Virus record (IMG/VR): IMGVR_UViG_3300021509_000108
Location: 1 to 20,703 of that record
DNA length: 20,703 nucleotides
Strand: one strand, 5' to 3'
From: a virus
The notes beneath the pieces are model-generated. The model was not told the origin of the DNA and did not search any database. It saw only the letters and a program-made list of their open reading frames with translations. This document shows, piece after piece, positions 6,922-12,870 of this stretch (the stretch's first letter is position 1; the number at the start of each line of letters is the position of its first letter). Made by a program: the position numbers and the translations under genes.

Positions 6922-7313
6922 ACATAAATCCTCGAGAAGCTAAAGAGAGGGGTTGGGTAAAGTTCGCGAAGCATACAGAAATTCAACAGGTCGGAATAGA
7001 TCTCACAATAGCAGAAACTGTACGACTCCAACACTGTGAACACAAACTCGCGAAGCTGAATGAAATAGTTTCAGTTCCACCAGACGCATTCGGTCTCATC
7101 TTCAGCCGAAGCACATTCAAACGTCTTGGAATCTTAATCACAGCTACGGTCTTCGAACCTGGATGGCGAGGAATTCCGACGGTCTCAATTTGTAACCTTT
7201 CAGGTATCCCTTGTTATATAGCAAAAGACACGAGGGTAGCTCAGATAGTATTTTTCAAGGCGAATCCAGCAAGTGTTTATGACGGCCAATACCAGAACCA
7301 GTTCTTGGAATAG
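6918..7313 (+). CDS. dUTPase / dCTP deaminase family protein
   Basis: It probably hydrolyses dUTP to dUMP or deaminates dCTP, keeping uracil out of viral DNA and feeding dTMP synthesis. The 131-residue product has QVGIDLTI (24-31), as in dCTP deaminases, the SRSTFKRLGI motif (63-72), the FEPGWRGIP turn (79-87), VAQIVFF (107-113) and a C-terminal YDGQYQNQ (121-128). It is shorter than most dCTP deaminases, closer to trimeric dUTPases, so I cannot choose between the two activities. It starts inside the stop of the last paralogue (ATGA) and is the final gene of the rightward operon. nrdD upstream is a logical metabolic partner. Confidence 0.85.
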   Translation: MNINPREAKERGWVKFAKHTEIQQVGIDLTIAETVRLQHCEHKLAKLNEIVSVPPDAFGLIFSRSTFKRLGILITATVFEPGWRGIPTVSICNLSGIPCYIAKDTRVAQIVFFKANPASVYDGQYQNQFLE

Positions 7314-7318
7314 TTTAA

Positions 7319-7338
7319 TAACCTATGATATGAGGTTA
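7319..7338. terminator. Stem-loop between convergent operons, possible bidirectional terminator
   Basis: TAACCT (7319-7324) and AGGTTA (7333-7338) form a perfect 6-bp stem with an 8-nt loop. It lies in the 48-bp gap between the two convergent transcription units. There is no clear T-run on either strand, so terminator function is inferred mainly from position. Confidence 0.4.
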
Positions 7339-7361
7339 CTACTTAACATTTATGTCTTCCA

Positions 7362-7865
7362 CTATCTTCTTAACAAAATTTTTCGCCATCTGATCTGCTT
7401 CGCTCTTCTCTCCATTTCTACGATAGCAGGTCGCCAGTAAGGTCGCTCTCGAATGCCTCTTCTTTGTATCTTCTTTGCAACTGCCCACGCTGCCTGCCAG
7501 CCAAGGGGTGTAGCTCTCAATCTTCGTCTTCTCGTTTGCAAACTCAACTGCGATGCACCTCTCATGACGCCCTTCCTGATTACCCACTCCCGGATGACAT
7601 CAACAGGTGGAAGTCGTCCGGGAGGTCTACCCCACTCGACTGCCGGGGCATGCCTTGCTGTACTCACGACTTTTCGGGTCAAGGGATCAGGCCTCTGAAT
7701 TCTAAAGGATCGAAGAAGAATGCCCCGGTCTACCGCTCGCTGCTTGAGAATGTTCGATTGGACTTTCTGAACAAAGTCCCGTGCAAGGTTCTCTATGATT
7801 TGAGAGATATCTTTTTGAATCTGACTATGGATGCTTAATCCTCCAGACGTTGTAAGTTTGATCAT
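7362..7865 (-). CDS. HK97-gp10-like neck/tail-completion protein
   Basis: The 167-residue basic protein matches the gp10-like pattern. It has an N-terminal helix, AVDRGILLRSFRIQ (the V-x-T/R-G-x-L-x-x-S segment), then a strand ending HAPAVEWGRPPGRLPPVDVI and EWVIRKG. It closes with AWAVAKKIQRRGIRERPYWRPAI, the usual ...G...PF.RPA ending. Members sit in the neck and join the tail to the connector. The ATG at 7865 overlaps the previous gene's TGA as ATGA, with AGGAAG just upstream; a TTG at 7886 is possible but less likely. It is oddly placed: such genes usually sit between the connector and tail terminator genes, but here it is the last late gene, after the radical SAM and Cys-array genes. Confidence 0.65.
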   Translation of the reverse strand: MIKLTTSGGLSIHSQIQKDISQIIENLARDFVQKVQSNILKQRAVDRGILLRSFRIQRPDPLTRKVVSTARHAPAVEWGRPPGRLPPVDVIREWVIRKGVMRGASQLSLQTRRRRLRATPLGWQAAWAVAKKIQRRGIRERPYWRPAIVEMERRAKQIRWRKILLRR

Positions 7866-8341
7866 CTTCCTACCGACCTTCCACAATCACGTCCACAAAA
7901 CTGACCAACAGTTTCACAAGCGGTTTGGCAGGTCAACTGACAGGTAGATTGACAAGCTTGCTGACAATAACTCTGACAAGAAGATTCACAAGATGACTGG
8001 CAACTGGACTCACAGCTGGTCTGACATTGAGTTTCGCAGGTGTCCGGGTCGGAAGGAATGAAGAGTTCTTCGCTATCTTCGTATTCGCCATCGTCACAAC
8101 GACCAAGCCAGAGTTTGATCGTATAGGTTTGCCCACCATAGTCAATGAGTCGTCCAGCAACATAGCACTCTTGAGCATATTCATCATCAGAAGGCATGTG
8201 CCCGCACTGATTTTTAGGTTTTCCTCCGTGATATACGCAATTGTAATAACGTTCCCCTGCATTACAGTTCTTAACCCATATCTTGTAATAGGCGTTATGA
8301 TTTTCCCATCGATCAAAATCAAGCGCGGCTATGTATGCCAT
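7862..8341 (-). CDS. Cysteine-array protein, probable radical SAM substrate (RiPP-like)
   Basis: The 159-residue protein has two parts. Residues 1-100 look globular, aromatic- and Asp-rich (CNAGERYYNCVYHGGKPKNQ), with cysteines at 26, 35, 46, 59 and 82. Residues 102-142 are an uninterrupted array of 11 cysteines spaced exactly every four residues, with units of the form C-[EQ]-[STQ]-[SAT]. After the array come Cys149 and Cys153 and a Gly/Arg tail. No signal peptide is visible. A strong GGAGGT lies 8 nt before the ATG, and the start overlaps the radical SAM gene's end by 23 nt, so the two are coupled. I infer that the array is modified by that enzyme, for example with thioether crosslinks. Alternatives are metal binding or a disulfide/beta-spike virion protein. 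Confidence 0.8.
   Translation of the reverse strand: MAYIAALDFDRWENHNAYYKIWVKNCNAGERYYNCVYHGGKPKNQCGHMPSDDEYAQECYVAGRLIDYGGQTYTIKLWLGRCDDGEYEDSEELFIPSDPDTCETQCQTSCESSCQSSCESSCQSYCQQACQSTCQLTCQTACETVGQFCGRDCGRSVGR
7916..8038 (-). repeat. C-x3-C array: about ten tandem 12-bp coding units
   Basis: This segment encodes residues 102-142 of the Cys-array protein. Each unit is four codons beginning with a Cys codon followed mostly by Gln or Glu, then Ser/Thr, then Ser/Ala/Thr. Codon choice varies between units while the cysteine spacing never slips. That argues for selection on the protein pattern rather than a recent microsatellite expansion. Confidence 0.9.
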
Positions 8342-9305
8342 TTCTTACTACCTCCGTCAATAGTCTCTTGAGTTTACATTCGATTGGAATAGGTTCAATC
8401 ATATTACCCATGGCCAGATACGAATTCACATAGCATATCCCACAGATCGCAGTTGAGCATTGCTGACATTCTTTCCGTAGCGTTCCATACTGTCTGAACT
8501 CTCTTCGTTGTTCTTCATTAATTCCATTCCAAATATCACCAAGTGAGATTCCAATCTGCTGCCAACCTGAGACGTGATAGCATGGATAGAGCTTACCATC
8601 GTAGTTGATTGTAACTGAACCTCGACCTGCACCACATGCGATGTTCTCCACTCGCCATCCCTTTTCTATTCGTTGCTGAATCTTCCAAAAGGGAAAGATG
8701 TGTGGAAAGTCTCGATAGACCTCCTGGAGCTGTTCTTTCAAAATAAGTAAGTCTTGTTCTTGAAGACTGTAATCTGAAACAACATCGAAGTTCAACGCTA
8801 TTGAGTCTGAAAACTTTGCAGTATGAACGACTGCATCATATAGAAGCGAACATTCTGTGCTGGGGACAGTTATAGCAATTGAGAAAGGAATTTCTGATGA
8901 CTTCAATTTCTCTATATTCCGTTCAACCCTTGACTTTGTAGGTTCATTTGTCTTGGTTCGCCTGAATTTGTCATGCCAAATAGAATCATAGGAGACTAAT
9001 ACACTGATTTGATATTTCCATAGTAAATCGAGCGTCTCTTGACTAAGATTCACAAGATTCGTAGTAATGCCCTGAACCCGGATGTGGTTATCAAAGAATG
9101 CCTCTACAACGTTTCGAAACAATTCTTCGTTAAGGATCGGTTCCTGCTGAGGAATCTCGATTGATTGAATGCCTTCACGATGACAGAAGTCTACGATTTC
9201 GGGCAGTAGTGCAAGGTCAAGTTCAGCAGGTTCATTGTGTCGAAGGTAGCAGTACCGACAAGCCAAGTTGCAGGAGTTATTTATCCTCAAGAACCCTACT
9301 GTCAT
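8319..9305 (-). CDS. Radical SAM / SPASM-domain peptide or protein maturase
   Basis: The 328-residue enzyme has the radical SAM cluster motif CX3CX2C (C12, C16, C19 in SCNLACRYCYL). The usual GGE motif is replaced by QQEP (about 53-56). A C-terminal SPASM domain follows: C224 in ACGAGRGS, the G-x4-C pair G237/C242, then C280, C283, C288, C291 and C310, enough for two auxiliary clusters. SPASM enzymes commonly install thioether or C-C crosslinks in ribosomal peptides, or act as anaerobic sulfatase-type maturases. The next gene, overlapping by 23 nt, encodes the Cys-array protein, so that is the likely substrate. No Shine-Dalgarno precedes the ATG, and an AAATAT box lies 23-28 nt upstream, which is compatible with a leaderless transcript and an internal promoter. 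Confidence 0.92.
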   Translation of the reverse strand: MTVGFLRINNSCNLACRYCYLRHNEPAELDLALLPEIVDFCHREGIQSIEIPQQEPILNEELFRNVVEAFFDNHIRVQGITTNLVNLSQETLDLLWKYQISVLVSYDSIWHDKFRRTKTNEPTKSRVERNIEKLKSSEIPFSIAITVPSTECSLLYDAVVHTAKFSDSIALNFDVVSDYSLQEQDLLILKEQLQEVYRDFPHIFPFWKIQQRIEKGWRVENIACGAGRGSVTINYDGKLYPCYHVSGWQQIGISLGDIWNGINEEQRREFRQYGTLRKECQQCSTAICGICYVNSYLAMGNMIEPIPIECKLKRLLTEVVRNGIHSRA

Positions 9306-9343
9306 TTTGTTATAAGATGCTCATATTTGGCTTCTATTGCAAT
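9303..9343 (-). promoter_or_regulatory. Late intergenic repeat, copy C1 (radical SAM promoter region)
   Basis: Read on the minus strand, it begins ATTGCAAT, passes through CCAAATATGAGCATC, and ends at the radical SAM ATG. It aligns with the repeats at 18565-18614 and 10262-10312. A second TATA-like box, TTTTATAC, lies at 9359-9366. Depending on which box is used, the repeat is the core promoter itself or an operator over the start site. Confidence 0.5.
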
Positions 9344-9417
9344 TTTATGATCAAGAAGGTATAAAAGTATTCGAGGATCAAAAAAATTCAAGATAACTCG
9401 AAATTTGAGTGTCTCGT

Positions 9418-9675
9418 TTAGAATCTCCGCAGGATTGCCTTCAAGATATTTTCTACAACGGCTATGACACCTACATAGGCAGCGAGCTGTGCCATTACAT
9501 TGCTCTCAGTTATCTCCAGTCCAGAGGCATACATTATTGCTCCGACACCCATGCCTACGATGACAGTTGCAGCGAACTTCGTTACTTCAAAACTCTCGAA
9601 ATTGGAAGACTTCAGATAACCACTTGCTGCGAACACAGCCGCTGCTATGATTGCAATAAGGATTGTCATATCCAT
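9418..9675 (-). CDS. Small membrane protein with about three TM segments, possible holin
   Basis: The 85-residue product is dominated by hydrophobic stretches at about 3-19 (MTILIAIIAAAVFAASGYL), about 33-50 (AATVIVGMGVGAIMYASG) and about 62-78 (AQLAAYVGVIAVVENILKA), with a basic C-terminus (LRRF). The size, topology and place after the tail genes fit a holin-like lysis protein, but nothing diagnostic is present and no endolysin gene lies next to it. A very strong AGGAGGTGGT at 9681-9690 sits 5 nt before the ATG, suggesting high expression. The 112-bp gap downstream carries the promoter region of the radical SAM gene and a near-palindrome (ACTCGAAATTTGAGT) at about 9398-9413. Confidence 0.7.
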   Translation of the reverse strand: MDMTILIAIIAAAVFAASGYLKSSNFESFEVTKFAATVIVGMGVGAIMYASGLEITESNVMAQLAAYVGVIAVVENILKAILRRF

Positions 9676-9702
9676 GCTACACCACCTCCTAAATTCAACA
9701 AC

Positions 9703-10161
9703 TCAATAAATGTAGGGAAGAACTGATTGTTTAATGAAGCATTCCTCCACTAACTTTGTAACTGCGATCATTAATGCCATTACTTTCTTGGTCTGTTCTG
9801 GACTGAGATGCCAGGATTCGCATAGACTCTTGACGGAAGTCTCAAACTGCCAGCCCTGGCGGTCTCGCTGTCTGAGTTCCCTAAGAATATCATTGACATC
9901 ATCAACGAGTTCTTCTGGTTTGACGATTTCTGGCTCCAAGGCGTCTTCAAGCATCTTCTGCATAGTCACCAGCGAAACCCGGTCGGAAATCCATAAGGTG
10001 AATTCTTGTTCCTTGAACTTAAGGTTGAACTTGACTGTCTTCTGGCCTGTTTCTTCATTTTCTACGATTCCCCAGATAACTGAGAAGTCTTTAACCTCTT
10101 TACTACTTGAACCATCCCAGACGGTACACTCAACAGGTTTGTGCTTATCTTCTGAATCCAT
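9703..10161 (-). CDS. Hypothetical protein, 152 residues
   Basis: I recognise no family. The N-terminal ~75 residues look like beta-strands (VWDGSSSKEVKDFSVIWGIV, KTVKFNLKFKEQEFTLWI). The rest is helical and charged (DDVNDILRELRQRDRQGW, SPEQTKKVMALMIAVTKLVE). The start is ATG 10161, with GAGAGGAG a few bases upstream; the in-frame TTG at 10176 is rejected. It lies between the tail hub and the holin-like gene and is probably a late accessory gene. The upstream gap carries two copies of the late intergenic repeat and a tiny ORF. Confidence 0.7.
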   Translation of the reverse strand: MDSEDKHKPVECTVWDGSSSKEVKDFSVIWGIVENEETGQKTVKFNLKFKEQEFTLWISDRVSLVTMQKMLEDALEPEIVKPEELVDDVNDILRELRQRDRQGWQFETSVKSLCESWHLSPEQTKKVMALMIAVTKLVEECFIKQSVLPYIY

Positions 10162-10188
10162 TCTTACTCCTCTCAATGATTTTGTGCT

Positions 10189-10248
10189 CTAAGCCTCCAA
10201 ATTTGACCGTGATTGCAATTTTTTCTTACTACCTGATGTTTTACTCAT
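10189..10248 (-). CDS. Possible 19-residue basic leader peptide
   Basis: ATG 10248 follows AGGAGCACC and encodes MSKTSGSKKKLQSRSNLEA before TAG. The ribosome site is good, the peptide is Lys/Ser-rich, and it lies between repeat copy A and the hypothetical gene at 10161. Ten to twenty codons is too short for coding statistics, so it may be chance or a leader ORF. Confidence 0.3.
   Translation of the reverse strand: MSKTSGSKKKLQSRSNLEA
10197..10219 (-). repeat. Late intergenic repeat, partial copy C2
   Basis: On the minus strand it starts ATTGCAATCACGGTCAAAT, close to the first half of copies A (10262-10312) and B2 (18565-18614). It is inverted relative to copy A, 43 bp away, so the gap holds an imperfect inverted repeat. 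It overlaps the tiny ORF at 10189-10248, so part of that ORF's sequence is repeat-derived. Confidence 0.5.
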
Positions 10249-10261
10249 GGTGCTCCTAAAG

Positions 10262-10312
10262 ATTGCGTCTATGGTCAAATATATGCGTCTCACGCGAAAT
10301 TTAACGGGACTC
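10262..10312 (+). promoter_or_regulatory. Late intergenic repeat, copy A (probable promoter/operator)
   Basis: It begins ATTGCGTCTATGGTCAAAT and runs into the last codons of the hub gene. It contains the dyad GCGT-CTC-ACGC (10285-10295) flanked by AAAT (10277-10280) and ATTT (10299-10302). Read on the minus strand it holds the TATA-like CATATATTTG about 27 nt before the tiny ORF start. It aligns over ~50 bp with both copies upstream of purM. Confidence 0.55.
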
Positions 10313-12508
10313 TACAAAGCATTTGACCCAGGCATCGAATTGGAACCTGCCAAGATTACCAGAACTGAGACCAACTTCGATTTCATTGTTACCGGGCTCG
10401 AAGTAGTCCGCGAGGTTACCTTCCTTAGAAAAGATGTTAGACCAGACTTCGTGACCATTGACCTTAAGATAAAGGTTATTGCTCGACCCCTCATATATTC
10501 CATGCTGAAGTTCATGAGTATGCGATTTAATGCTATGAGTATGCGAGGGAAGCATAACGGAATGAGTGTGTTCGTATTCAACTTCTCGGAAGCCAAGAAT
10601 ACCAAGACATTGCGCTGCTCCACTTGCCGCAACTTCGATCCTGAGCCTATGACCAGCAACAGTACTGTCCGTAATAGGCGTAAATTTAAAGGCTCGCGCT
10701 CGACCCCACTTTATAACGGTTTCTCTTCCCATTTCCTCTATCAATTCATCTGTCTGGTCGTCCTTTAACCTGACATATTTCAGACCAAATCCCTCTCTAT
10801 AACTGAAATTCAACACTAAGGCAACAACTCTTGTCCGCTTATGCCTTTTGGGATCATATTCAGCAGGTGCATCTAATTTGAAGATTGTTCCTGCCGGAGA
10901 TACCTCAGTTGTCATGAACAATGACATGTCATCATTCCTGCAGAATGTCGAGACTATCTCAGAAGTGGTATGCGAGCCAGCAGAAGTTCCCGAAACACCA
11001 CCACCTGCTTCAGTCGTTGTCTGACCACCTGCCTTTGTAACTTTCTCATAACTACGCCAGGGAAGGGACTTGAGACTGACCCTGACGAGGTTGATTGCGA
11101 CTGCATCTTCAGGGATTCTGAGTGTAAACCTGAAGGGTTTGGACGAATCAATTGACTCGACTATGGGACCAACCTGATAGAGGTTCGTAGCACCTTGTCC
11201 ATAAGCTTGTTCAAGTGTAACTTCTCGTTCAATGGACTTAATCTCTTCAAGCAGTGGAGAATAGACCTGACCTGCCTTGATTGTTGTTCGAGGATAAGGC
11301 TTCTCAGAATATTTGATTTCAGCAATAATCCAATCCTCTCCATCATAAGTGAGTTTGAACCCAGGCAGCCCGTTGTAATCGTCCATGTAAGCAGTCTCAA
11401 GAGTAAGGGACTTGCTGGGTTGGGCATGACTCTCAATAACTCGATTGGCATACCTGTCGAGACAGTTCTGATCAATAATGCTCTTATCCTTTATGACCCT
11501 TGACTGCAATCCAAATTGCTTAATTGACGAAGTTGCATGAGGGTATGACACCGAGAAGGCAGGTCGAACAATGATACCCTTCTCGTGTCGATATGCTGAG
11601 AGTCCTGGCGACTTACCTCTTTCTGTCACATGAAGCTTGTAGAGAGAATCGGTAGAGGTTCGATTATCAAAATGTAGTAGCTCCCGACCAATCCAAATAT
11701 CTCCAGATAAAGGGAAGCTTGCCGGTTTGGTAATCTTGATAGTAAACGGAGGAGTTGCAGACTCCGAAATCTCAGTCTTCAATACCGCCCGTTGCTCGCC
11801 AGCACTATGATCGTCATAGCTCCAGAGCTGGTTGATTCCATCACCACGACCAAGTACCTTGGCAGCATTGATTATCGAACGGGAGCGGGAGGTACTGACC
11901 CCTCGAACCTTGGAGTCGGAAACTGAAGCTGACGAGATCGAACCCGGTACAAAGATTTTAACCCTCTCGTGTAGATAATATCCATTTTGCCAATCCTCGA
12001 AAGAAAGATACCAGCTCGCACCAATTAGAGATAGGAGTTTTGCAAGGAGTTTGAGAATCGAGTCCCGTGATATTCTGAAGGAGACCTTCTCATCGAGGAT
12101 CGAATTGGAAGTATCGAAAAGAAGAGAAGTATCGGTAACCTCTTTGTACTGGTTCTTCAAAGTCTGAATAACTGTCCGAGCCGTGACGTTAGAGAAGACC
12201 TGTTCCTCACCTGCATCCTGATCAAGTTTGATTAAGGCATCATAACCTGTGAACTCTAATTGTTGAGAGAACTTGTTATAGTTTTTCTTCACGATCCTGC
12301 CTTGGATGGGCACATAGTTAGGTTCGGATAACGAGGAACTCTTCAATGTAAATAATGACCAGAAGTCAATTGAATCAGCTTCATCCTTTGAGACTCCAAC
12401 CAGAGTACCCTTCACCAACGTAAGCTGACCTTGCTTCCGAGTTATCTCGAGACCTACTACTCGATTACGATAACTCCCATTTCTATCAATCCACAAGTCC
12501 CATTTCAT
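10301..12508 (-). CDS. Tail hub / baseplate protein with His-Thr-His triplets
   Basis: This 735-residue protein sits after the tape measure gene, where siphovirus-type tail tip hub proteins are found. The first ~400 residues look like the hub fold: MKWDLWIDRNGSYRNRVVGL, then GRIVKKNYNKFSQQLEFTGY, and an IIAEIKYSEKPYPRTTIKAG strand region. A Gly/Ser/Thr-rich linker lies around 500-520, followed by a beta-rich C-terminal half. At 647-649, 656-658 and 663-665 there are three HTH triplets plus His669. Such HxH motifs bind metal along trimeric tail fibres and needle tips. The protein may therefore combine hub and fibre/needle roles. The start overlaps the previous gene as ATGA, and the stop lies inside repeat copy A. 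Specific family unproven. Confidence 0.7.
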   Translation of the reverse strand: MKWDLWIDRNGSYRNRVVGLEITRKQGQLTLVKGTLVGVSKDEADSIDFWSLFTLKSSSLSEPNYVPIQGRIVKKNYNKFSQQLEFTGYDALIKLDQDAGEEQVFSNVTARTVIQTLKNQYKEVTDTSLLFDTSNSILDEKVSFRISRDSILKLLAKLLSLIGASWYLSFEDWQNGYYLHERVKIFVPGSISSASVSDSKVRGVSTSRSRSIINAAKVLGRGDGINQLWSYDDHSAGEQRAVLKTEISESATPPFTIKITKPASFPLSGDIWIGRELLHFDNRTSTDSLYKLHVTERGKSPGLSAYRHEKGIIVRPAFSVSYPHATSSIKQFGLQSRVIKDKSIIDQNCLDRYANRVIESHAQPSKSLTLETAYMDDYNGLPGFKLTYDGEDWIIAEIKYSEKPYPRTTIKAGQVYSPLLEEIKSIEREVTLEQAYGQGATNLYQVGPIVESIDSSKPFRFTLRIPEDAVAINLVRVSLKSLPWRSYEKVTKAGGQTTTEAGGGVSGTSAGSHTTSEIVSTFCRNDDMSLFMTTEVSPAGTIFKLDAPAEYDPKRHKRTRVVALVLNFSYREGFGLKYVRLKDDQTDELIEEMGRETVIKWGRARAFKFTPITDSTVAGHRLRIEVAASGAAQCLGILGFREVEYEHTHSVMLPSHTHSIKSHTHELQHGIYEGSSNNLYLKVNGHEVWSNIFSKEGNLADYFEPGNNEIEVGLSSGNLGRFQFDAWVKCFVESR

Positions 12509-12870
12509 GTTCCGTAATATTGGTTAAGTGTAAGAGTGAATTTCCATTGAGCTTCACCTTCGATATAAGTGACTATACAACTCTCGACACAGGTTTTGAG
12601 TACGCGATTTCCTTCATGGGGAAACGTAACTTCAATGCCTCCTTCGCTACCATCCCATGAGGCAAGCTTGGAGAGAAAGGTATTCTTTGCGACATGATCT
12701 GTCCAGAATCCTTCCATAACGATCTTAGAGGTTATCTGCTTGAGATCGAGCATAATTGTTTCAGCACCAGGAAGAGGGGAGACTATTGGCTGCTTACTCA
12801 CTCGTTCTGCAATTTTCTCAACTTTGAGAGTAACTTTATCACTCCCAACCCCTATTTCTATTTCAGGCAT
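12505..12870 (-). CDS. Small tail/baseplate protein, 121 residues
   Basis: It is translationally coupled to the tape measure gene (start overlaps its TAA) and to the hub gene (ATGA). It is beta-rich: an N-terminal EIEIGVGSDKVTLKVEKIAE, a middle KIVMEGFWTDHVAKNTFLSK, and a C-terminal strand EGEAQWKFTLTLNQYYGT. The position between tape measure and hub is that of a distal tail or small baseplate protein. I cannot name the family. The role is inferred from position and compact beta content. Confidence 0.7.
   Translation of the reverse strand: MPEIEIGVGSDKVTLKVEKIAERVSKQPIVSPLPGAETIMLDLKQITSKIVMEGFWTDHVAKNTFLSKLASWDGSEGGIEVTFPHEGNRVLKTCVESCIVTYIEGEAQWKFTLTLNQYYGT

Noticed and set aside
7453-7838. 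Open frames on the + strand opposite the gp10-like gene
   Set aside because: They are antisense shadows of a well supported minus-strand gene, with no ribosome site, and their translations look like reading-frame noise rich in Cys/Pro/Ser.
7862-8341. Metallothionein as the function of the Cys-array protein
   Set aside because: Metallothioneins mainly use CxC and CxxC, not strict C-x3-C, and lack a coupled SPASM enzyme. Metal binding remains possible but is not the leading reading.
8027-8371. Open frame on the + strand across the Cys-array gene
   Set aside because: It is antisense to the Cys-array and radical SAM genes, both strongly supported by motifs, overlap and a ribosome site.
10247-10768. 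173-codon + strand frame beginning inside repeat copy A
   Set aside because: It is antisense to the hub gene, which fits the tail cluster and overlaps its neighbour as ATGA. The translation has no recognisable family and poor composition.
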